From the NCBI RefSeq assembly GCF_901709675.1, contig NC_051108.1, positions 8,352,631 to 8,416,630 of the forward strand: a stretch of 64,000 bases of DNA, written 5' to 3'. The notes beneath the pieces were generated by a model that was given only the letters and a program-made list of their open reading frames with translations, made no database searches and was not told the origin of the DNA. Of this stretch, positions 22,301-34,300 are shown in pieces; position 1 is the first letter of the stretch, and every line of letters starts with the position of its first letter. The translations under genes were made by a program, and so were the position numbers. This DNA is from Syngnathus acus. Lineage: Eukaryota; Chordata; Actinopteri; Syngnathiformes; Syngnathidae.

Positions 22301-25300
22301 AAGAAGGAATCCGCTTTGTGTATTACTTGGTGAGACTTTTGTAGTCCAAACAACTCAAGTGGAGAGATCAAAATGTTTCATTGTTCATCGGGAGGTCGAA
22401 TCTCGGACTCAGGAGGAGCAGTGTGGTTTTCGTCCCATCCGTGGAACAGTGGACCAGCTCTATAACCTCGGCAGGATCCTCAAGTGTGCATGGGAGTTTA
22501 CTCATCCAGTCCACATGTGTTTTGTGGACTTGGAGAAATCGTTCGACCGTGTCCCTCGGGAAGTTCTGTGGAGGGTGCTTCGGGAGTACAGGGTCCCGAG
22601 CCAACTGATAAGGGCGGATTCGTTCCCAGTGAGGGTTGGACTCCGCCAAGGCTGCCCTTTGTCACAGATTCTGTTCATAACATTTATGGACAGAATTTCT
22701 AGGTGCAGCCGAGGTGTTGAGGGTGTCCAGTTTGGTGACCTCAGCATTGCATCTTTGCTTTTTGCAGGCGAAGTGGTGCTGTTGGCTTCTTCAAGCCGTG
22801 GTCTCCAGCTTTCACTGGAACGGTTCGCAGCCGAGTGTGAAGTGGTTGAGATGAGGATCGGCACCTCCAAATCTCAGTCCATGGTCCTCTGTCGGAAAAG
22901 GGTGGAATGCCCTCTCCGGATCGGGGACAAGATCCTGCCCCAAGTGGAGGAGTTCAAGTATCTTGGGGTCTTGTTCACGAGCAAGGGCAGGATGGAGCGT
23001 GAGATCAACAGGCGGATCGGTGCAGTGTAATACGAACTCTGTACCGGTCTATCGAGGTGGAAAAAGCTGAGCCAAAAGGTAAAGCTTTCAATTTACCGGT
23101 CGATCTATGCTCCTCCCCTCCCCTATGGTCACACGCTATGGGTCGTGACCGAAAGAACAAGATGCCGGCAAACGGCCGAAATGAGTTACCTCCGCAAGGT
23201 GTCCGGGCTCTCCCTTAGAGATAGGGTGAGAAGCTCGGTCATCCGAGAGAGACTCGGAGTACGTTGAGAGGAGCCAGATGAGGTGGCTCGGGCATCTCAC
23301 CAGGATTCCTCCTGGACGCCTCCCTGGGGAGATGTTCCGGGCATGTCCCACCGGCAGGAGACCCTGCGGACGAACCAGGACGCGCTGGAGCGACCATGTC
23401 TCTCAGCTGGCCTGGGAACGCCCCGGGATGAGCTGGACGAAGTGGCTCGGGAGAAGTAAGTCTGGGAGTCCCTCCTTAAACTGCTGACCCCGCGACCCGA
23501 CCCCGGGTAAGCAGATGAAGATGGATGGATGGATGGATGGATGGATGGATGGATGGATGGATGGATGGATGGATGGATGGATGGATGGATGGCATACCAC
23601 TTCACTCAGACAGCTCAGAAACTCAGAACATTGAGTGGAAGAGGTTTGCCACCCAGGCCACCAGGGACTCCATCATTGATATTGACTCCTACGCCTCCGC
23701 TGTGGTGGATCACATCAACTCCATCATTAACAGTGTCACCACCACCAAACGGATTACCACATTTCCAAATAAGAAGCCGTGGATGAACAGCGAGGTCCGT
23801 CTACACCTTAAGGCACGTGACACTGCCTTCAGATCTGGGGACAAGCAGGCCTACTGCTCAGCCAGGGCTGCCCTGAATAAAGCAATGAAACAGGCCAAGC
23901 ACAGCCACAAGCTAAAGGTGGAGGATCATTTCAACAACAACGATCCCCGGCACATGTGGCAGGGCATCCGGGCCATCTCGGACTACAAACCCTCTATCAA
24001 CCCCCCCACTGCAACCAACCCCTCCCCCGTCGAACTCAACCATCACTATGCCCGCTTCGACAGAGACAATCAGGAGACGGCCACCAGGATTGCCCTCCCC
24101 GCTGATCACCAACCCCTCACTCTCTCAACCACTGAAGTGTGCGCGGCACTGAAAAGGACAAATGCACGCAAAGCAGCTGGCCCTGATGGCATCCCCGGCC
24201 AGGTGCTCAGGAACTATGCTGAGCAGCTGACGAAGGTGTTCACCGACATCTTCAACCTGTCTCTGGCCCAGGCAACTGTCCCGTTGTGCTTCAAGACCAC
24301 CTCCATTGTGCCGTTGCCTAAACACTCCTCTGCGAAGGGCCTCAACGACTACCGCCCAGTTGCACTCGTCTCCCACTTCATAAAGTGCCTCGAGAGGCTG
24401 CTCCTGGGTCACGTCAAATCTGGGCTCTCACCTTCTCTGGACAAACACCAATTTGCCTACCGAGCAAACAGGAGCACGGATGACGCCATCTCCTCTGCAC
24501 TACATGCAGCCCTCTCCCACCTGGACGAGAGCAACACCCATGTGCGGATGCTGTTCATCGACTTCAGCTCTGCATTCAACACCATCATCCCCTCCAAACT
24601 CATCACCAAACTTGGCAACCTTGTGGAGAACACGAACCTCAATATCAACCCCTCTGTCATCAACTGGATACTTGACTTCCTAACCAACAGACCCCAGTCC
24701 GTTAGGTTAGACGGCCTCATCTCCTCCACCCTAACCCTGAGCACCGGCGTCCCACAGGGTTGCGTGCTGAGCCCACTCCTCTACTCCCTCTACACCTACG
24801 ACTGCACTCCTGCGCATGGCTCGAACACCATCCTCAAGTTTGCAGACGACACAACAGTGGTGGGCCTCATCAAAAACAACGATGAAACGGCCTACAGGGA
24901 GGAGGTACAGCACCTGACGACGTGGTGTGCCAACAACAACCTGGCCCTCAACACCAACAAAACCTAGGAGCTCATCGTTGACTTATGGAAGACTGAGGCT
25001 GACACGCACGCCCCCATCCATATCAACGGGGAGGAGGTCGAGCGGGTCGCCAGCTTCAAATTCCTGGGTGTCCAGATCTCCGATGACCTCTCCTGGTCCC
25101 TCAACACATCGTCACTGGTCAGCAAGGCCCACAAGCGTCTCTTCTTCTTGAGGAGACTGAGGAAAGCCCATCTATTGCCTCGAATCCTGGTGAACTTCTA
25201 CCGGTGTACCATCGAGAGTATCCTCACCAACGGCATCACGGTCTGGTACGGCAACTGCATAGCCGCGGACCGGAAGTCACTGCAGAGGGTGGTGAAGATG

Positions 25301-28300
25301 GCCCAACGCATCATCGACACATCACTTCCCACCATTGAGTCGATTTAACAAAAACGGTGCCAGAAGAAGGCACGCAGCATCATCAAAGACTCCAGTCATC
25401 CCAACCACAGACTGTTTACGCTTCTTCCTTCTAGGAAGCGATACGGACTCTTCGGGTCAGGATGAGTAGACTGAGGAAAAGCTTTTTGCCCTCCTCCGTC
25501 ATCGACCTGAACTCCGCAGCACAACACCCCTGTCATCCCCCTGAACTCTTATCATTCAGCACAATAACCCCACCTCAACAACACTTGTATTACCTGCATA
25601 TACTGTCCATATCTGCATATAATTCTATATAATCTATATATTTATTCATCACTCTTACTCCGCTTGTACATATGTGTTCATATCTGGTTATACTGACACT
25701 ATATTTATTTATAACCCTATATTTATAATTAGCATTCTAGTACCGCCTGCAAATATTTGTTCTACTGCACCTTATTGTAAATACTTAGCCAGTCATATCC
25801 GCACACGTCCCTCTTGTATATTATCCCGCATAGTATAACTCACCTCATATTTACCTGATTGCACTGTACCTACTGTTCAGTATTCTTTTTACTCTGCACT
25901 TTACTGCTTTTTGCACTTCTGGTTGGATGTCAAAGTTCTTTTTGCTGTACTGTACTTGTGCTGTACATTGACAATAAATTTGAATCTAATCTAATCTAAA
26001 TGTGTTGTGACTGTACATAAGTAGAAAGGTTATGGTGCTGTAACAAGCCCTGCGCTCTGGCACAATAACTGCACAAAAAACAAAGAAAACACTGACAATT
26101 ATTTATCTTCATTGCTTGTACAAAATAGTGCTCCTTCACTTTCCTTGTTTTATTCATTGCAAGGCGCATTTTGAAATACATCGGCTGGGTCATTGCGATT
26201 ATTCACAATTAATCGCAATAGCCACAAAATCCCCCAAAAAGTCAAAAGTAGTGTATAGCAGTTTTTATTTTAATGTATAAATGAAAGTGCCAAAAAATGT
26301 GATGGGCTAAAACGTTTGACAATTTTTATACACCAACATTGAAATAAAGTTTAAAGTGTTAAAAATGTAATCAAAGCAAACTAAAGCTTATTGCCACTGC
26401 CAGGGCATCAATGTTATCCTGTTTGTCCTATTAAAAAATAAATAAAACACTACTACAAGTAATACTACTACTACGACGACTACTTCTACTTCTACTACTA
26501 CTACTACTACTACTACTACTATTCATACTAATAATCGATTTTACGGCCTGATGCTGACGGAGATCTTGTCGCCAACACGTACCACCTGAGGTCTCTGACT
26601 GAGGAAGTCTAGTAGCCAGTTGCAAAGGTAGGCACTGAGGCCCAGCTTGGCGAGTTTGCAGATGAGTCGTTGTGGCACAATGGGGTTGAAGGCAGAACTG
26701 AAGTCCACAAACAGCAATCTCACATACGAATCCCTACTCTCCAGGTGGGTGAGGGCCGAGTGGAGGGCCGAGCAGATGGCATCCTCAGAGGACCGTTTGG
26801 CTCGGTACGCAAACTGGAAGGGGTCTATGGTGGGGGGTAGAATGGATCTGATGTGCTCCATGACAAGCCGCTCAAAGCACTTCATGATGATGGGCGTCAG
26901 TGCCACGGGGCGGTAGTCATTGAAGCGGGACGGGGCAAGTTTCTTCGGCACAGGTACGATGGTGGCAGCCTTGAAACACGAAGGGACGACGGCCTGCTGC
27001 AGGGAAATGTTGAAGATGTCCGTGAAGACACCCGTCAGCTCCCCAGCGCAGTCCTTCAGCGCTCAACCCGGGATGTTGTCAGGGCCCGCCGCCTTACGAG
27101 TGTTGATAGCGGCAAGCGCCCTCCTCACGCTATCAGCAGAGAGGCACAGGGGCTGCTCTTGTGGAGGAGGAGGGGCCTTCAGCGGGCAAGTGCTGTTCTG
27201 AGCGTCGAAGCGAGCAAAGAAGCGATTGAGATTGTTGAGCAGACGGATATCGCCCTCACAGCTCTGCGGCGCGGGCTTGTAGTCCGTGATGGTCTGAATG
27301 CCCTGCCAAAGGCTCCGTGCGTCTTTGCTGTCCTTGAAGTGGGCGATAATCCTGCAAGAGAACGCCCTTTTCGCCTCCTTGATGCCCCGGGACAGGTCGG
27401 CCCTCGCTGTCCTCAAGCCAGCCTCATCCCCCGCTCTGAAGGCTTTGTCCCTGGCCCTCAGCAGCCCGAGGACATCCCCAGTCAGCCACGGCTTCCAGTT
27501 AGCCCGAGAGACGATGTATTTCGAGTGGGTCACATCATCAATGCACTTCGCGACGTAAGAGAAAACAGAGTCAGTATACTCCTCTATATCCGTCCGATCA
27601 TCGCAAGTGGCCGCCTGCTTAAACATTTCCCAGTCAGTAGAGCCAAAGCAGTCTCAAAGCACATCAGAGGCCCCCTCAGGCCACACTCTAACCCGCTTGC
27701 GAACCGGCCTGGATGCTTTCACCATTTGTCTGTATGCGGGCAAAAGCATAACAGTGATATGGTCAGAAAGTCCAAGATGGGGGAGGGAGGCGGCTTTGAA
27801 AGCTCCTTTATGTGAAGAGTAGACCAGGTCCAGGAAGCTGTCACCACGTGTTGGAAAATTAACATGTTGGTGAAGCCTCGGAAAAGCAGACTTCAGGTTA
27901 GCGTGATTAAAATCCCCAGCGAAGATGGTGAAACCGTCAGGGTGCGCCGTCTGTTGTTCACTGACAGACTGGTACAGTTCACTAAGAGCCGCGATCCTGT
28001 CGCCTTCGATGTTGGAAGGCGGGATGTATACCGCGACTAGCAGAATCGCAGTAAATTCCCTCGGCAGGTAAAAAGGACGGCACTTAATGATCACAAACTC
28101 CGCCAATGGCGAGCAGTGCTTGCATACCACGACAGAGTCCCGGCACCATTCGTCACGGATGTAGACGCATATTCCAACTCCTCGCGATTTTCCCCCTTTC
28201 ACAATGGCCCGGTCCGCCCGATAGCACGCTAGCCGCTCCAGATGTACAGCAGAGTCCGGAATGTTGACAGTCAACCAAGTCTCAGTGAACACGAGCACAC

Positions 28301-31300
28301 AGCAGTTACGCACTGTCTGGTTCGTAGATCTCAGCAGGCGAACGTAATCCATTTTGTTGTCCAGCGATCGAACATTCGCCAGAAGAATGGAAGGCATGGC
28401 CGGGCGAGCTGGGTTGGCCGCCAGCCTGGCCCGGACGCCTCCGCGCTTGCCCCTCTTCAGCCTCCTCGCACACCGCTTCCGACGCTCCCTAACCGGGGGA
28501 GGAATAGCAGGCGAGTCCGGCGACGTTTCAGGACGGAGCAGTCCTAGCTCCTTTAATGTCCCCGCTTCAAAGTCCAGAACGCCACAAAACTCGCTTTCGC
28601 CGATGTCGAGCAGAACCTGCCTGCTGTACTTGTAGCACAACTCAGTACGACGAGACGAACACACAAAACTTTCGGACAAACACTCATTAAACGAACAAAA
28701 CACCGTACGGGCGGGACAGAGAGAGGTCGCTGCGTGTGCACGCGCCGCCATCTTGAAAACTATAATGATAATATGACGTCATGATGGCGCCGCGGATGGC
28801 AGCCACGGTGAGTCGCTCTCTGTTTATTTGTCTTATTTTGTGTGTTTTCTGTGTCCTCTGCTGTCCATCCCGGATCACTTTTACTAGAGAAGCGCTGTTA
28901 AACATCGGACAGTCTTCTTCTGGTATTTTCTCTCCTGTTCTCTTCGATTCAGACTGTTTGTCGGAGATTCTAGCCGGAGCGGCGGTGCTGTACAAGCTTG
29001 CACGACGACGGCGGCGCGGAAAACGAGCGGGAGCACTCGTAAGGCTGAGGCAGAGAGGGTTCCGTTCTGCCCTACCGTCAATTCATCTGGCGAATGTCCG
29101 CTCCCTGGCGAACAAGATGGACGAACTGCTGCTCCTCACTTCAAGGAACACGGACTTCAGCAGATCCGCCGCGCTGTGCTTTGTGGAAACGTGGCTCAGC
29201 GAACGAACGCCCCACCACGCCGTGGAGCTAGCGGGCTTCAGGCTAACGCGAGCAGATCGCAGCGCGGAGCTCTCCGGAAAATCAAAGGGAGGTGGTCTCT
29301 GTTTCTACATTAATGAACGTTGGTGTACTGATGTCACGGTGTTGAAAGAGTTTTGCAGCCCTCTCCTAGAAACACTTTTCATAAACTGCCGGCCGTTCTA
29401 TTCACCACGGGAGTTCTCCTCGATCGTCATGGCGGCTGTTTACATCCCACCACACGCACGTGCGAGTGAAGCCACGCAGATGCTGGCTGACCAGGTAACA
29501 GACATGGAGAAACTTCTACCAAACTCACTAATCATTGTTCTGGGTGATCTTAACAGGGCGAACCTCGCACACGAACTCCCCAGATACAAACAGCACGTAA
29601 CGTGTCCCACCAGAGGGGCACAGACTCTGGACCACTGCTACACCGTGATCAAGGATGCATACCACTCTGCGGCTCGTGCAGCTTTAGGACTCTCGGACCA
29701 CTGTCTAGTTCATCTGATCCCGGCCTACAGGCAGAAACTAAAAACTTCTAAGCCTGTGGTGAGGACTGTGAGGAAGTGGACAGTGGAGTCAAGGCAGGAC
29801 CTCCAAGCCTGCTTTGACTGCACCGATTGGGGAGCTTTCGAAGCTGCAACTTCAGACTTGCATGAACTCACTGACACTGTCACATCATACATCAGTTTTT
29901 GTGAGGATCTGTGTGTGCAGACTAAGACCTTCTGCACGTACAACAACGACAAACCTTGGTTTACACCGAACCTCAGGAGGTTGCGCAAAGTCAAGGAGGA
30001 GGCCTTCAGGAGCGGCGACCGCGACCTGTTCAGGCAGACCAGAAACACACTGAACCGAGAGGTCAGGAAAGCCAAGAGGTGTTACGGGGAGAACCTGAAG
30101 AGACACCTCTCTGCCAATCCTGATCCCTCAACAGTGTGGAAAGGTCTGCAGAGCATCACGGGCTACAAGAAACGAACCCCCCGTCCTGTGGAGAGCCCAA
30201 GGCTTGCTGACCAGCTGAATAAGTTCTACTGCAGGTTTGATCGGTCCTCCCACACAACGGGACTTCCTGCAGCACAATCTACATACTCACCTCTCCCCAC
30301 AACTGCTCTGTCCACACCTCTATCATCGTTGTCACCCACTCTCTCTCTTGCAGAGGCCGCGCCCTCACTCCAGGTCCGCGAGGAGGAAGTGCGCCAGATG
30401 TTCCGGAGACAAAAGACCAGGAAGGCACCGGGCCCAGACGGCGTGTCACCTTCCTGCTTGAAAGTCTGCGCTGAACAGCTGGCGCCCACCTTTGCACGGA
30501 TCTTCAACCGTTCTCTGGAGCTGTGTGAGGTGCCCTCGTGCTTCAAGAGCTCCACCATCGTTCCAGTGGCCAAGAAGCCCGCCATCACAGGTTTGAATGA
30601 CTATAGACCCGTCGCACTGACATCTGTGGTCATGAAATCTTTCGAGAGGTTAGTGCTGAACCACCTGAAGGAGGTCACGGGCCCCCTGCTTGACCCCCTC
30701 CAGTTTGCCTACCGGGCAAACAGGTCAGTGGATGATGCGGTCAACATGGGACTGCACTACATCCTGCACCACCTGGACACTCCAGGGACGTACGCCAGGA
30801 TCCTGTTCGTGGACTTCAGCTCGGCGTTCAACACCATCGCTCCTGACATCCTCCAACAGAAGCTCATCCAGCTTGCGGTGCCTGCCCCCACCTGTCAGTG
30901 GATCACCAGCTTCCTGACCAACAGGAGACAGCGTGTGAGGCTGGGGGGCATCACATCTGACACCCGGACCACCAATACTGGAGCCCCTCAGGGGTGCGTC
31001 CTCTCCCCACTGCTCTTCTCTCTCTACACCAATGATTTCTCCTCAGATGACTCTCCTGTGAAGCTCCTGAAGTATGCAGACGACACCACTCTCATCGGAC
31101 TGATCCAGGACGGTGATGAGACTGCGTACAGACAGGAGGTGGAGCGGCTGGTCCACTGGTGCAACCAAAACCATCTGGAGCTGAACCCGCTCAAGACCGT
31201 GGAGATGACAGTGGATTTCAGGCGAGACCCTTCACCACTTTTACCCCTCACTATCCGCAGTAATACTATTCTCTCCACAGACACCTTCAAGTTCCTGGGA

Positions 31301-34300
31301 ACCACAATCTCTCGGGACCTGAAATGGACCGGCCACATAGACTCTGTCCGGAAGAAGGCCCAGCAGAGGCTGTACTTCCTGAGACAGCTCAAGAAGTTCA
31401 ACCTGCCGCGAGAGCTTCTGAAGACCTTCTACACTGCCATCATCCAGTCTGTCCTCTGCACCTCCATCACTGTCTGGTTTGGATCAGCCTCCAAACAAGA
31501 CAAGCACAGACTGCAACGGACAATCAGGACTGCAGAAAAGATCATTGGAATCAACCTCCCTTCTATCCAAGACTTGTACCTGTCCAGGACCAGGAAACGT
31601 GCAAGGAACATCTCTACAGACCCTTCTCACCCAGGTTGCAGTCTGTTTGAACTACTCCCCTCCGGACGGCGTTATAGAGCTCGGTACGCCAAAACCAGCA
31701 GACACCGAGACAGCTTCTTCCCCCAGGCTGTTGCTCTGATGAACTCACACCACTCATAGAGTCTCAGAGGCATTACTGTGCAATAACATCCTGCTCTTCA
31801 CACCTTTTGAATTTGTCTACACTGTTTTTGCCATTATTCACATGTCCTGAGTGTTGTTAGTCACCTATATGTTGAACAGAGGGTGTGTTTTACCGAAGTC
31901 AAATTCCTTGTTTGGCACGCTCAAACATGGCGAATAAAAACTCTTGAATCTTGAATCTTGAATCTTGAATAATAAACTAATAATGATAATACTAATATTA
32001 ATGATAATAATAATAACTAAAAAATGCAATTTCTGGGGAAATTGCGTGTGAAGGCAAAGAAGCTGAATAAATATTTGGGAAATGCTATGTTTAAAGTTGG
32101 AACGGGTTGAATCAGTTGAAAAATGTAGAAATAAGAAGGGAAAAACTAAATTTTGGTGTGAATTTCATGATTGAAAATTTTGAATTTTTGGTAAGTGAGA
32201 AGTTGTCAAATAGGTAGGCATAAGATGAACATTTGAAGGTTGGAACGGGTTGAATCGGTTAAAAAATGTAGAAATTAGAAGTGAAAAACGAAATTTTGGA
32301 GAATTTGGCGTGAATTTCAAAATTGAAAATTTTGAATTTTTGGTAAGTGGGAATTTGTGGAAAAGGTAGGCAAAAGATGAACAGTTGAAAGTTGGAACGG
32401 GTTGAATCGGTTGAAAAATTTAGAAATTAGATGTGAAAAACGAAATTTTGTGAAATTTTGCGGAAAGTGAAAACGTGAAATTTTTAAATTTTGCAATTTT
32501 GGGAATGTTGAAAATCTTCTCCAATGTGATTTGAATGTCCTGAACAATGTGAATTTTGAACTGGAATGGCGTAAATGTGAAATGTTGAATGTGCCATTAA
32601 GAATGAATAGGAAAGATTTGCCGTAAATTTGCGAATTTTGTGAAAACGGAAACTTTTTGGAATTAAATGAATGCAAGCACCCCTCGCGTGATTTTTTGGA
32701 ATACCGTAATTTCCGGACTATAAGTCGCGTTTTTTTTCATAGTTTGGGTGGGGGGGCGACTTATAATATGTTATGTGTGTTATGTGTTGTGTTTTTTTTC
32801 AAAGATTTTCAAAAAAAAAAAAAAAGTGAAACCGCGATAAACGAACCGCGATGTAGCAAGGGATTACTGTAATTTGAATTTCAAGTGATGTCAGCAGCGC
32901 GGCGCGGCGTGGCGCGGCGGTTGTTTACAAAAAGGACAACGATTGATCACGGGATGACGAAGATGACGAAGGGCCCCACGTACTACCGGCATCATTAGCG
33001 GCTTTGTTTCTAAGTGACACGGAGGACGAAGAGTTTGAAGGATTTAAGGAGGAAGGTTTGAAAAACTATTATGGCTTTTACCCACGCCCGGTTCTACTCT
33101 ACGGAGCTCTCTTTCACCTCCGTGAATAGAAGTCGGGGGCCGGCGCTCGGCCGGGTGGCTGTCCGGGGACGGTGGATGGGGCTCGGACATGGCTTTTATG
33201 CACGCCTGGTCATACTCTACGGAGTTCTCTTTCACCTCCGTGGATGGAAGTCGAGGGCCGGCGCTCAGGCGGGTGGCTGTCCGGGGACGGTGGATGGGGC
33301 TCGGTCATGGCTTTTACGCACGCCCGGTCCTATTCTATGGATCTCTCTTCCACCTCCGTGGCTGGAAGTCCACGCCGCCACACGCCTGGAAGTTTGTTTT
33401 GTTAAATAAAGAGCCGTTTACCAAACCCACATCTTTCCTTGTACTTTGTTAACGCTACAATCTAGTTATATACTAGATCTGTGGAATAACGACGAGGCTG
33501 ACGTCAGGGCGCACGTTGTTGACAAAGGACGAGGAATTTGATCGATGGATGTAATGATTTAGAGTGCACAGATGGTATGATAATATTATTGCTTATATAA
33601 TAATATAATATTGTTATTTGATATCTAATTTATATATCGTTATATGGGCCTGTGGAATATTTTGGAGTGCAAGCGCCGTCAGCGGCGCGCACCCATTGTT
33701 GACAAAGGACGATCGATGGATTTAATGAATTGGAGTGACACAGATGGTTTTATAAACGTGTTATTTATGTAATAGTTTTTTTTATTAACTCTGAATGTTA
33801 CGTCAGGCCCGTTCTCAGCTCTTCATTTGTGTTTATGTCACGTTAGCATACCTATCGTTTAGCCTGTTGTTGCTCGTTCATGTCTGTTCTTGGTGTTGGA
33901 TTTTGTCAAATAAATTGCCCCCAAAATTGCGACTTATACTCCGGAGCGACTTATATAGTATGTTTTTTTTTCACTTTTTTGGGCATTTTATGGCTGATGC
34001 GACTTGTACTCCGGATCGACTTTTAGTCCGAAAATTACGGTATGTTGAAATTGGAATGGAGTGAATCGGATGAATTATGTGGAAGTAGTAGAACGTCAAA
34101 AAAGTGCGAGGAATAAAATATATTGATAAAGTAAATGGTGCAGAATAACATAAGTGTGAAGGCCTTTGCCTTCACACTGATAATAATAGGAAGAAGAAGA
34201 AGCAACAGACTTTCCCAATAAAAGAAATAATATAAGCTGACTTAATGCGTGATAAAATTATTAAGGCCATTAATATATTAGAGAGTTAATGCAAAATTAA

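Larger units (their letters stand above)
31992..34184 (+). mobile_element. Repeat with internal ~115-bp tandem units and GTGTGAAGGC ends
   Basis: From GTGTGAAGGC near 32047 to GCCTTCACAC at 34184. The first 600 bp contain three imperfect units marked by TTGGAACGGGTTGAATC (around 32098, 32240, 32390). A TIR element at 32702-34042 is inserted in it. A related, uninterrupted copy lies at about 54975-55760. Confidence 0.55.

Noticed and set aside
23520-23592. CRISPR-like or satellite array
   Set aside because: Simple GGAT microsatellite, the tail of a LINE.
34161-34200. Helitron 3' end (hairpin followed by CTGA)
   Set aside because: The hairpin directly abuts CTGA instead of lying about 10 nt upstream, no TC 5' end was found, and the hairpin half matches the other end of the repeat as a TIR.
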